Source of the DNA: JBBCJT01 sp037190665
GTDB lineage: Bacteria > Pseudomonadota > Alphaproteobacteria > Acetobacterales > Acetobacteraceae
Assembly: GCA_037190665.1 (NCBI GenBank)
Contig: JBBCJT010000183.1
Location: 1 to 6,946 of the forward strand
Direction of reading: 5' to 3'
DNA length: 6,946 nucleotides
Shown here piece after piece: positions 1 to 5,952 of this stretch (the first letter of the stretch is position 1; each line of letters starts with the position of its first letter). Made by a program: the position numbers and the translations under genes. Below the pieces are notes generated by a model, which was not told the DNA's origin, searched no databases, and was given only the letters and a program-made list of their open reading frames with translations.

Positions 1-1
1 G

Positions 2-958
2 CGCCTCTTCGCCGCAGGCCCCCGCCCGCGCTACGGGCTGCGCTTCGCGTGGTGGACCGGCCATGAGCAGGGCGTCTACGCGGGATCGTCCTGGTACGCG
101 GACCGCTTCCGGACGGAGCTGTACGACAACGCCATCGCCTACCTGAATGTCGATATCGTCGGCGTGCGCGGCGGCACGGTGAAGGCGCTGCGCAACACCA
201 CCTCCGAACTCTCTTCCTATGCGAATTCGGTGCTGGAACGGACGGCGGGCCGCCTGTCGGAGGCGGATGACGATTTCGTCCGCCGTGCGCTGAAGCGGCT
301 CGACAGGACCATCGATCCCCGTCGGTCCGCGCGCAATTCCGACCAGAGCTTCAGCGGCATCGGCCTGTCCACCGCGCAGGTCAGCGCCTTCCTGCCCGAG
401 GCGCATCCCGACCGGCTGCCCGGCACCGGCCTCGCGCGCTGGTGGCAGACGGACGAGGACACGATCGACAAGTGCGATGCGGAGATCCTCGGGCAGGATA
501 CGCTGATCTACCGCAACCTGCTGGAAGGGCTCGTCCGCGCGGCGAGCCTGCCCTTCGACTACACGGCGACGGCGGAGGACATCCTGTCGAGCCTCGGCGA
601 ATACACCGGGGCCGCGCCGGACAATGACGATCTCGCCCGGCTTGTCGCGCTCGCCGAACGGCTGCGCGCGGCGGTCGGCGGGCTCTCCGCGGAGGCGGAC
701 GGTTCGGCGCGGCACACGGCGCGGCTGCTGCGCCTCGCCCGGCTGCTGAACCCGGCGCAGTATCATGCGGCGAGCGACTTCGATTTCGACCGCAGCCGCG
801 GCAGCCGCCTGCTGCCGGGTCTGGCGCCCGCGCTGGGACTGGCGAAGATGGATTCCGACCATGCGCACATGGCCCGCATCGAGCTTCGCCGCCGCGCCAA
901 CCGTATCGCCCATGCCTTCGCCCGCGCGCTGGACCTGATCGAACGGAGGGACATCTGA
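2..958 (+). CDS. M28-family metallopeptidase-like protein, C-terminal part (5' end outside window)
   Basis: The frame is open from the window edge to TGA 956-958, giving 318 residues; the N-terminus is missing. The GTG at 164 is only an internal Val codon, because recognisable M28 sequence lies upstream of it. Numbered from base 2, the family landmarks are RFAWWTGHEQG (14-24) with AGSSWYAD just after, YLNVD (47-51), NTTSEL (65-70), NSDQSF (112-117) and ARWWQTDEDTIDKCD (about 145-159). M28 enzymes are co-catalytic zinc aminopeptidases or carboxypeptidases. Here the usual Glu-Glu pair reads His21-Glu22 and the late metal-ligand His of the WWHT-like motif reads Gln149, so activity is uncertain. 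The last third is helical and Arg/Ala-rich with no motif I know. The stop overlaps the next ATG by one base, implying one operon with the peptide-type binding protein. Family assignment is fairly secure; substrate and cell location are unknown. Confidence 0.85.
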   Translation, partial: RLFAAGPRPRYGLRFAWWTGHEQGVYAGSSWYADRFRTELYDNAIAYLNVDIVGVRGGTVKALRNTTSELSSYANSVLERTAGRLSEADDDFVRRALKRLDRTIDPRRSARNSDQSFSGIGLSTAQVSAFLPEAHPDRLPGTGLARWWQTDEDTIDKCDAEILGQDTLIYRNLLEGLVRAASLPFDYTATAEDILSSLGEYTGAAPDNDDLARLVALAERLRAAVGGLSAEADGSARHTARLLRLARLLNPAQYHAASDFDFDRSRGSRLLPGLAPALGLAKMDSDHAHMARIELRRRANRIAHAFARALDLIERRDI

Positions 959-2544
959 TGCGCTTCGATCGACGCACGCTGCTGGCCGGCGCCGGTGCCG
1001 CCGCGCTGGCCCGCCCGGCCCTTGCACAGTCGGAGCGCAGCCGCGTGCTGCGCTTCATCCCCTATGCCGACCTGAACACGCTCGACACGCTGTGGACCAC
1101 GGTCGATATCACCCGCGACCACGGCTATCTGGTCTACGACACGCTGTACGGCGCGGACGAGACGCTGGCGCCGCGGCCGCAGCTCGCCGAAGGCCACGTC
1201 TTCGAGCAGGACAACCGCGTCTGCACCATCACGCTGCGCAGCGGCATCCGCTTCCATGACGGCACGCCGATCCGCGCGCAGGACTGCGTGGCCAGCCTGC
1301 GGCGCTGGATGGTGCTGGCGCCGATGGGCCAGACCGTCGCCGCGGTGACGGACGAGCTGGCGGTGCTGGACGACCGGCGCTTCCGGTTCCGCCTCAGGCA
1401 GCCCTTCCCGGTGCTGATCAGCATCCTGGGCCAGGTCGTCGCACCGGTGCCGGTGATCATGCCGGAGCGCATCGCCCAGACCCCGCCCGACAAGCAGGTC
1501 ACGGACGCGACCGGGTCAGGCCCGTTCCGCTACAAGGCGGACGAGCATCAGGCCGGCAACCTCGTGGTGTACGAGCGCTTCGCCGACTACGTGCCGACGC
1601 CCGACGCGGGCAAGGGGCTGGTTGCCGGGCCGAAGGTCGCGCATTTCGACCGCGTCGAGTGGCACCGCATCCCCGATCCGTCCACCGCCGGGGCGGCGCT
1701 GCAGCGCAACGAGATGGACTGGTTCGGCGATCCGCCGCCCGAGATGCTGGAGCTGCTGGCGCGCAGCCGCAACATCGAGGTCGGCCGCATGGAGCTGCTG
1801 CCCGCGGTCGCGGTGATGCGGCTGAACGCGCTGCACCCGGTCTTCAGCGACAAGCGCATGCGGCAGGCATTGCTGCCGGCGATCGACCAGTCCGACTTCA
1901 TGATCGCCGCCGTGGGCACCGATACGGAACGCTATGAGGTCGGCACTGGCTTCTTCCCGCCCGGTTCGCCATCGGCGAGCGATGCGGCGCTGGAGCCGCT
2001 GAAGGGGCCGCGCGATCTGGCGAAGGCGAAGCGGCTGTTCAAGGAAGCGGGCTACAGCGGCCAGCCCGTGCGCCTGCTCGGCAATGCCGGCGCGGGGGTG
2101 ACGGGGCAGCTCGCGCTGGTCGCGGCGGACCTGTTCCGCAGGCTCGACCTCAACCTCGACCTCGCGCTGCTGGAAAGCACCGCGGTGGCGCAGCGGCGGC
2201 GGTCCATGGAGCCGGTCGAGCGCGGCGGCTGGTCGGTGAGCTGCTGGTCCTTCCCCGGCCTGATGTTCGAGAACCCGGCCACGCACATCCTGCTGCGCGG
2301 CAACGGCAAGGATGCGTGGTTCGGGTGGCCGACGATCCCGAGGCTGGAGGAACTGCGCGACGCCTGGCTCGCCGCGCCGGATGCCGAGGCGCAGAAGCGC
2401 ATCGCGCGGGAGATGCAGGTGGTGGGCATGGATGAACTGCCCTGCATCCCGCTCGGCGTCAGCTACAAGTACACCGCGCTGAGCCGCAGCCTGACGGGCC
2501 GGGTGGCGGGCCTGCCGATCTTCTGGAACATCCGGCGTACCTGA
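958..2544 (+). CDS. ABC transporter substrate-binding protein, family 5 (peptide/nickel type)
   Basis: Complete 528-residue protein, the usual length for SBP family 5 (DppA/OppA-like), which captures peptides or similar solutes in the periplasm and hands them to an ABC permease. The N-terminus is a signal peptide: Arg5-Arg6-Thr-Leu-Leu, a small hydrophobic Ala/Gly stretch, and a likely cut after ALA (residue 23). The twin Arg resembles a Tat signal. Family landmarks are an acidic PQLAEGH segment (74-80), the SGIRFHDGTPI block (95-105) and GSGPFRYK (186-193). The ATG start is supported by GGAGGG at 945-950, seven bases upstream, and by the 1-base overlap with the peptidase stop. It is the last gene of its operon here; no permease or ATPase genes follow, so they must lie upstream or elsewhere. 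The peptide substrate is inferred from family and neighbour; other family members bind nickel, glutathione or opines. Confidence 0.93.
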   Translation: MRFDRRTLLAGAGAAALARPALAQSERSRVLRFIPYADLNTLDTLWTTVDITRDHGYLVYDTLYGADETLAPRPQLAEGHVFEQDNRVCTITLRSGIRFHDGTPIRAQDCVASLRRWMVLAPMGQTVAAVTDELAVLDDRRFRFRLRQPFPVLISILGQVVAPVPVIMPERIAQTPPDKQVTDATGSGPFRYKADEHQAGNLVVYERFADYVPTPDAGKGLVAGPKVAHFDRVEWHRIPDPSTAGAALQRNEMDWFGDPPPEMLELLARSRNIEVGRMELLPAVAVMRLNALHPVFSDKRMRQALLPAIDQSDFMIAAVGTDTERYEVGTGFFPPGSPSASDAALEPLKGPRDLAKAKRLFKEAGYSGQPVRLLGNAGAGVTGQLALVAADLFRRLDLNLDLALLESTAVAQRRRSMEPVERGGWSVSCWSFPGLMFENPATHILLRGNGKDAWFGWPTIPRLEELRDAWLAAPDAEAQKRIAREMQVVGMDELPCIPLGVSYKYTALSRSLTGRVAGLPIFWNIRRT

Positions 2545-2567
2545 CGGCTGATCCTGCACGTCCTGCA

Positions 2568-2590
2568 TGCGGCACCGACCCGCTGCCGCA
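2568..2590 (+). terminator. Weak hairpin after the binding-protein gene
   Basis: TGCGGCA (2568-2574) can pair with TGCCGCA (2584-2590) across a 9-base loop, starting 24 bases after the binding-protein stop codon. There is no T-run after it, so it is at best a weak or Rho-assisted terminator. The stronger hairpins of the repeat just downstream may do the real work. Confidence 0.3.
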
Positions 2591-2637
2591 GGCGGGGGCT
2601 TCACGGAAGCGCCGGATGGAAGTGAGTGTCGTGCAAG

Positions 2638-2779
2638 GTCCCCTCTCCCGCCCGGCGGGAGAGGGGGGGGGCCGCGCTTGCGCGGGAGGGTGAGGGGCCC
2701 TGCGCGGAGGCGAAACTTCAACGAGACGCTGTCGGAAGCACCCTCACCCCGGCCCTCTCCCGCAGGCGGGAGAGGGAGA
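2638..2779 (+). repeat. Composite palindromic repeat, left copy
   Basis: Multi-hairpin, REP-like element in the gap between two convergent genes. In order: a 13-bp stem (2640-2652 with 2654-2666, CCCCTCTCCCGCC/GGCGGGAGAGGGG), a small CCGCGC-TT-GCGCGG hairpin (2672-2685), GGGTGAGGG (2688-2696) pairing with CCCTCACCC (2741-2749) around a 44-nt core, and an 11-bp stem CCCTCTCCCGC/GCGGGAGAGGG (2753-2763 with 2766-2776). A run of nine G follows the first stem (2663-2671). The same architecture appears inverted at 4374-4514. This motif class is widespread in GC-rich Proteobacteria (established, from memory). It could also act as a two-way terminator for the convergent genes (inference). A degenerate CCTCxxC/GAGGGAGAGAGG remnant may follow at 2783-2813. 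Confidence 0.85.
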
Positions 2780-2844
2780 TTTCCTCCTCGCCCCCGCTGT
2801 TGAGGGAGAGAGGCACGGCCTCCGTCGCGACCGCGCGAGACAGA

Positions 2845-4260
2845 CTACGCCGTCACCGATGCGCGGCCGGACAGCGCCTCCGTCAACTCCGATACGCGCG
2901 CCAGATCGCCGAAGCGGGACAGTCGCTCCAGCGCCGCGTCCACGCCCCGCGGCGACAACGCGCGTGCGGCGCAGTCGCGGAACTTCGCCTCCAGCTCCGC
3001 ATCGCTCAGCGGCGCTTGCGGATGGCCGCGCGGCGCCAGCACCGCGCCCTGCCGCCGCGTGCCGTCGGCGAGCAGGACGTCCAGCGTTCCCCGCTCGAAG
3101 CTCTCCGTCACCGGCCGGTCCGCCGCCAGCTCCGGATCGACCCGCATCGTCACGCGCTCCATCAGCGGGCGAAGCGCGGGGCGGGCGATCGCATCCGCCG
3201 TGAAGCTCGATACGGACAGCGTGCCGTCCGCCAGCGTCGCCGCGAGGCAGTAGGGCAGGCTGAAACGGGCCTCGTTCGGATCGGCGGGGATGCGGTAGCG
3301 CAGGTTGGCCGCGGCGGTCTCGGACACGTGGGCGTCGATGGACACGACATCCTGCACCCGCAGGTTCATCGCGCGCAGCGCATCCACCGGACGATGCGTG
3401 GACGCGCAGCATGGATAGGCCTTCGCCCAGACGCCATACTGCTCCATGGCCGGCGGATCGCCGAGATGCACGAGCGCGGCGGTAAGCCCCGGCGCGCCGG
3501 GCCCGGCCATCAGGTCGACATAGCCCCAGCGCCCTTCGAGGGGCTCGGCGATCCCGGTCACGCCGGCGGCGGCGAGTTGCGCGGCCATCAGGCCGTTCTT
3601 CGCCGCGAGCCCGGCGTGCAGCGGCTTGGCCATGGTCCCGAACTGCCGCTTCGATCCGCCCGCCATGCTGGTCGCGAGCGAGATCGCCATGGCGATGCCG
3701 TCTGCATCGAGCCGCAACAGCCGGCCGCAGGCGGCCGCGACGCCCATGCTGCCGAGCGACAGCGTCGTGTGCCAGCCGCGCTGGTAATGGACGAGGTTCA
3801 TCGCCTCCCCCAGCCGCGCCAGCACCTCGTAGCCGACGAGGAAGGCATCGAGCGCATCCGCCCCCGACGCGCCTTCCGCCTCCGCCACTGCGAGGATCGC
3901 GGGGACGAGGGCGGCGCTCGGGTGCGACATGGCCGGGTCGAGCACGTCGTCGTAGTCGAGCGCGTGCGCCGCGGTGCCGTTGACCAGCGCCGCCCAGGGG
4001 GCCGCGAGCGGTTCGCCGCCGATCACGAAGCACGGGCCCGCGCCCCATGACCGGACGGCCTGGCGGGTGCGGACCGTGCAGGCTTCCTCCTGTCCCGCGA
4101 GCATCACGGCAATGGTGTCGAGGAAAGCCCTGCGCGCGCCGTCCCTGCAGGCGGCGGACCATTGCCGGGGTGTCCCGGCGCACCATGCGGCGAGGCGGGC
4201 CGTCGAGCGGTGTTCGGCATCCGACCAGCCTGCGGTCTGTCCTATCGCCGCCTCCTGCAT
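2845..4260 (-). CDS. MmgE/PrpD family protein (2-methylcitrate dehydratase-like fold)
   Basis: Complete 471-residue protein, a normal family length; ATG at 4260-4258, TAG at 2847-2845. The family contains 2-methylcitrate dehydratase (PrpD), cis-aconitate decarboxylase and iminodisuccinate epimerase; no member uses a cofactor as far as I know. Family blocks: NGTAAHALDYDD (94-105), SHPSAALVPAIL (112-123), RGWHTTLSLGSMG (161-173), GTMAKPLHAGLAAKNG (208-223) and KAYPCCASTHRPVDA (280-294). By hand alignment to the itaconate-forming enzyme IRG1 (D93, T97, H103, H159, K207, H277 from memory), Asp102, His113, His164, Lys212 and His289 are kept while the Thr position is Val106. That argues for an active enzyme but not for that exact reaction. 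A TGA lies in frame two codons upstream, so the start cannot be earlier; no good Shine-Dalgarno precedes the ATG. No methylcitrate synthase or methylisocitrate lyase is nearby, so prpD is not justified as a name. Confidence 0.93.
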   Translation of the reverse strand: MQEAAIGQTAGWSDAEHRSTARLAAWCAGTPRQWSAACRDGARRAFLDTIAVMLAGQEEACTVRTRQAVRSWGAGPCFVIGGEPLAAPWAALVNGTAAHALDYDDVLDPAMSHPSAALVPAILAVAEAEGASGADALDAFLVGYEVLARLGEAMNLVHYQRGWHTTLSLGSMGVAAACGRLLRLDADGIAMAISLATSMAGGSKRQFGTMAKPLHAGLAAKNGLMAAQLAAAGVTGIAEPLEGRWGYVDLMAGPGAPGLTAALVHLGDPPAMEQYGVWAKAYPCCASTHRPVDALRAMNLRVQDVVSIDAHVSETAAANLRYRIPADPNEARFSLPYCLAATLADGTLSVSSFTADAIARPALRPLMERVTMRVDPELAADRPVTESFERGTLDVLLADGTRRQGAVLAPRGHPQAPLSDAELEAKFRDCAARALSPRGVDAALERLSRFGDLARVSELTEALSGRASVTA

Positions 4261-4298
4261 GTGTCAGGCGCCGCATTTCGCGAGCGGGGCGCGGCAAA

Positions 4299-4327
4299 GT
4301 CCAATGCCGACTTGTCGGCCTCGTCAA
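4299..4327 (-). promoter_or_regulatory. Candidate promoter and operator of the MmgE/PrpD gene
   Basis: On the minus strand TTGACG (4327-4322) matches the sigma-70 -35 consensus at 5 of 6 positions. After a 17-base spacer a poor -10 (TTGGAC, 4304-4299) follows. The spacer holds a perfect dyad, GCCGAC-TT-GTCGGC on the plus strand (4306-4319), placed where a repressor would block polymerase. The dyad ends 46 bases from the start codon. The weak -10 keeps this tentative. Confidence 0.3.
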
Positions 4328-4373
4328 ACCGGGAGTTATGCGCGGGGCGTTGTCCGGTGGCTCGTCGGACCCT

Positions 4374-4514
4374 TCTCCCTCTCCCGCTCGCGGGAGAGGG
4401 CCGGGGTGAGGGTGGGCCCCGCAGCACCACGGTGAGGTCTTCCTTCGCGCGCGTGCCCTCACCCTCCCGCGCAAGCGCGGGCCCCTCCCTCTCCCGCCCG
4501 GCGGGAGAGGGGAC
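4374..4514 (-). repeat. Composite palindromic repeat, right copy (inverted)
   Basis: Reverse-orientation copy of the element at 2638-2779. Read on the plus strand: an 11-bp stem (4377-4387 with 4390-4400, loop TC), GGGTGAGGG (4404-4412) pairing with CCCTCACCC (4456-4464) around a 43-nt core, a CCCGCGC-AA-GCGCGGG hairpin (4466-4481) and a 12-bp stem (4487-4498 with 4500-4511). Shared sequence runs from 4374 (matching 2779) to 4514 (matching 2638) and stops sharply at both ends. The hairpin blocks are nearly identical between copies, whereas the enclosed cores match at only about half of positions by my hand alignment. Confidence 0.85.
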
Positions 4515-4705
4515 GTCGCGGGACGCGCGTTGCCTTTTGCCAATGCTGCGCTTCCCGCTCTGCGCAAGCCGCAACAGGGAGGATCGCGGGAGGCCCTTAC
4601 GGCCCGCGCGACGTTCCACTCCCACAGCCCGCGCCGCCCGCCCCACCATCGCGGACAACGCCAAACCCATAACCCCACGGCATGGCCAGTGCGGCAATGG
4701 TTGCT

Positions 4706-4753
4706 GGACAGTACCGTCCCGCTTGCCACCCTGCCCGTTTCCGGCGGCATTCT
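4706..4753 (+). promoter_or_regulatory. Candidate operator and promoter of the oxidoreductase-LysR pair
   Basis: GGACAGTACCGTCC (4706-4719) is palindromic at 12 of 14 positions. Three bases after it, TTGCCA (4723-4728) matches the -35 consensus at 5 of 6 positions; the best -10 is a weak CATTCT (4748-4753) at a long 19-base spacing. An upstream dyad touching the -35 is a common place for an activator, and the LysR protein encoded in this operon is the obvious candidate, although the site lacks a clean T-N11-A LysR box. Tentative. Confidence 0.22.
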
Positions 4754-4777
4754 TCCGTGTGGCGCCCGGGATCGAGC

Positions 4778-4784
4778 AGGGGGA
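4778..4784 (+). promoter_or_regulatory. Ribosome binding site setting the GTG start of the oxidoreductase
   Basis: AGGGGGA lies 10 bases before GTG 4795. A second, closer purine run (GGAGAG, 4788-4793) is too near to be the main site. This favours the GTG over any start further up the long open frame, and the encoded protein then begins right at the first beta strand of the FAD domain. Confidence 0.5.
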
Positions 4785-4794
4785 AGCGGAGAGC

Positions 4795-5952
4795 GTGAAG
4801 GTCATCGTGATCGGCGGCGGGGTCCTCGGGGCGAGTGCCGCCTTCCATCTCGCCCGGCTCGGCGCGGAAACCGTGCTCGTGGATGCGGCGGCGGAGGGGC
4901 GGGCCACATCGGCCGGCGCGGGCATCATCTGCCCCTGGGCCTCCCGCGTGGAGGATGCCGACCACTACGCCATCTCGGAGCGCGCGGCGTCCTGCTATCC
5001 GCAACTGATCGAAAGGCTCGCCGAGGCCGGGGCGGGCGAGGGCGGCTACCGGCGCAACGGCACGCTGGTGCCGATGGCGGACGGCGCCGAACTGGATGCG
5101 CACGAACGGCGCATCCGCGACCGCGCCGCGGCATCGCCCGCCGCCGGGGCGGTGACGCGCCTCGGCACGGCGGAGACGAGACGCCTCTTCCCCGCGCTGC
5201 GGCCAGACGTGGCTTCGGTCCATATCGCGGGCGGTGCGCGTGTGGACGGGCGGCTGCTGGCGGAGGCCATGGCGGTAGCGGCGACCCGGCTCGGCGCGAC
5301 CCGGCTGCGCGGCACGGCACGCCTGACACGCACAGGCGCCCGCGTGACAGGCGCGGAGGTGGATGGAGAGGCGATCGCCGCCGATGCCGTCCTGTTCTGC
5401 GGCGGCGCGTGGGTGGAGGAGACGCTCGCCCCGCTCGGCATCGCGCTCGCCGTGCGCCCCCAGCGCGGCCAGATCCTGCATCTGCGCCTGCCCGGCATCG
5501 CCGCGCGCGGCTGGCCGACGCTGCTGCCCCTCACCGGCTTCTACATCGTCACGTTCGGCGATGACCGGATCGTGGTGGGCGCGACGCGGGAGGAAGGCGT
5601 CGGCTTCGATCATCGGGTCACCGCCGGCGGGCTGGCCGGGGTGCTGGAACAGGGGCTCGCGCTCGCGCCCGGCCTCGCCGACGCGACCATGGTGGAGACC
5701 CGCATCGGCTTTCGTCCCATGGGCCCCGACTGGAAGCCGCTGCTGGGGCCGGTGCCGGGGATCAGGGGTCTTTTCATCGGCAACGGTCTGGGCCCGAACG
5801 GTCTCAACATCGGGTCCTATGCCGGGGGGCTGCTGGCCGAGGCGATTCTCGCGCCCGCGCTGCCGCCCGCCCTGTCCCCCTACGCCGATGCGCTGGCCGC
5901 GGCCGTGACCATGCGCGCGGCCGCGACACTCGAAGCCGCCGGGTTTCGATGA
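4795..5952 (+). CDS. FAD-dependent oxidoreductase, DAO (glycine/D-amino acid oxidase) family
   Basis: From GTG 4795 to TGA 5950-5952, 385 residues, typical of single-domain DAO flavoenzymes, which oxidise C-N bonds of amino acids or secondary amines using FAD. The start is fixed by the Rossmann motif beginning at once: VKVIVIGGGVLG (1-12, GxGxxG) with Asp30 as the likely ribose-binding acid. TSAGAGIICPW (38-48) resembles the second flavin contact. The C-terminal part carries ETRIGFRPMGPDWKPLLG and a GNGLGPNGLNIGSYAGG block (from about 329), the family's closing FAD loop. No signal peptide or membrane segment is seen, so it is probably cytoplasmic. It overlaps the LysR gene by four bases (ATGA), implying co-translation. 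The substrate is unknown: D-amino acids, sarcosine-like N-alkyl amino acids and opines are all possible for the family. The frame remains open upstream to 4162, but that part looks non-coding. Confidence 0.9.
   Translation: MKVIVIGGGVLGASAAFHLARLGAETVLVDAAAEGRATSAGAGIICPWASRVEDADHYAISERAASCYPQLIERLAEAGAGEGGYRRNGTLVPMADGAELDAHERRIRDRAAASPAAGAVTRLGTAETRRLFPALRPDVASVHIAGGARVDGRLLAEAMAVAATRLGATRLRGTARLTRTGARVTGAEVDGEAIAADAVLFCGGAWVEETLAPLGIALAVRPQRGQILHLRLPGIAARGWPTLLPLTGFYIVTFGDDRIVVGATREEGVGFDHRVTAGGLAGVLEQGLALAPGLADATMVETRIGFRPMGPDWKPLLGPVPGIRGLFIGNGLGPNGLNIGSYAGGLLAEAILAPALPPALSPYADALAAAVTMRAAATLEAAGFR

Larger units (their letters stand above)
2545..2844. other. Convergent intergenic gap, no gene
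   Basis: This 300-base gap separates the binding-protein stop from the stop of the minus-strand MmgE/PrpD gene. It holds the weak hairpin at 2568-2590 and the composite repeat at 2638-2779. Open frames that cross it translate to Pro/Arg-rich repeat peptide of the kind these palindromes always give, with no recognisable domain and no credible start site. Confidence 0.75.
4261..4794. other. Divergent intergenic region between the MmgE/PrpD and oxidoreductase genes
   Basis: This 534-base gap must hold both start regions. From the left it contains a dyad with a possible -35 for the minus-strand gene (4299-4327), the inverted composite repeat (4374-4514), about 190 bases with nothing I recognise (4515-4705), and a near-palindrome with a possible -35 for the plus-strand pair (4706-4753). 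A plus-strand frame stays open right through from 4162, but the translated sequence upstream of 4795 is Arg/Pro-rich, crosses the repeat and matches no domain, so I treat it as non-coding. Confidence 0.65.

Noticed and set aside
164..958. Taking GTG 164 as the true start of the first gene
   Set aside because: The same frame upstream to base 2 carries conserved M28 motifs (WWTGHEQG, NVD), so the gene is truncated by the window edge and does not start there.
1516..2721. A 401-codon minus-strand open frame antisense to the binding-protein gene
   Set aside because: It begins in the repeat (Pro/Gly/Arg-rich start) and then mirrors a well-supported family 5 binding protein on the other strand.
2626..4050. 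A 474-codon plus-strand open frame antisense to the MmgE/PrpD gene
   Set aside because: It starts inside the composite repeat and has the low-complexity Arg/His/Gln composition of an antisense shadow.
2845..4260. Naming the minus-strand gene prpD or cis-aconitate decarboxylase
   Set aside because: No methylcitrate-cycle neighbours are present and the position matching the IRG1 Thr is Val, so only the family can be supported.
2638..4514. The paired palindromes as a CRISPR array or a transposon with its own transposase
   Set aside because: There are only two copies, inverted and 1.6 kb apart, with no spacer series, and the gene between them is a metabolic enzyme, not a transposase.
2744..4750. 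A 668-codon minus-strand open frame covering the whole MmgE/PrpD gene in another frame
   Set aside because: Its product is Arg/Gly/Pro-rich with no domain, and it crosses both repeats. The overlapping 471-residue frame carries clear MmgE/PrpD motifs. Long spurious frames are expected at this GC content.
4162..4794. N-terminal extension of the oxidoreductase by 211 codons
   Set aside because: It would overlap the start of the divergent gene and run through the repeat. The FAD Rossmann strand begins exactly at GTG 4795, which has a ribosome binding site.
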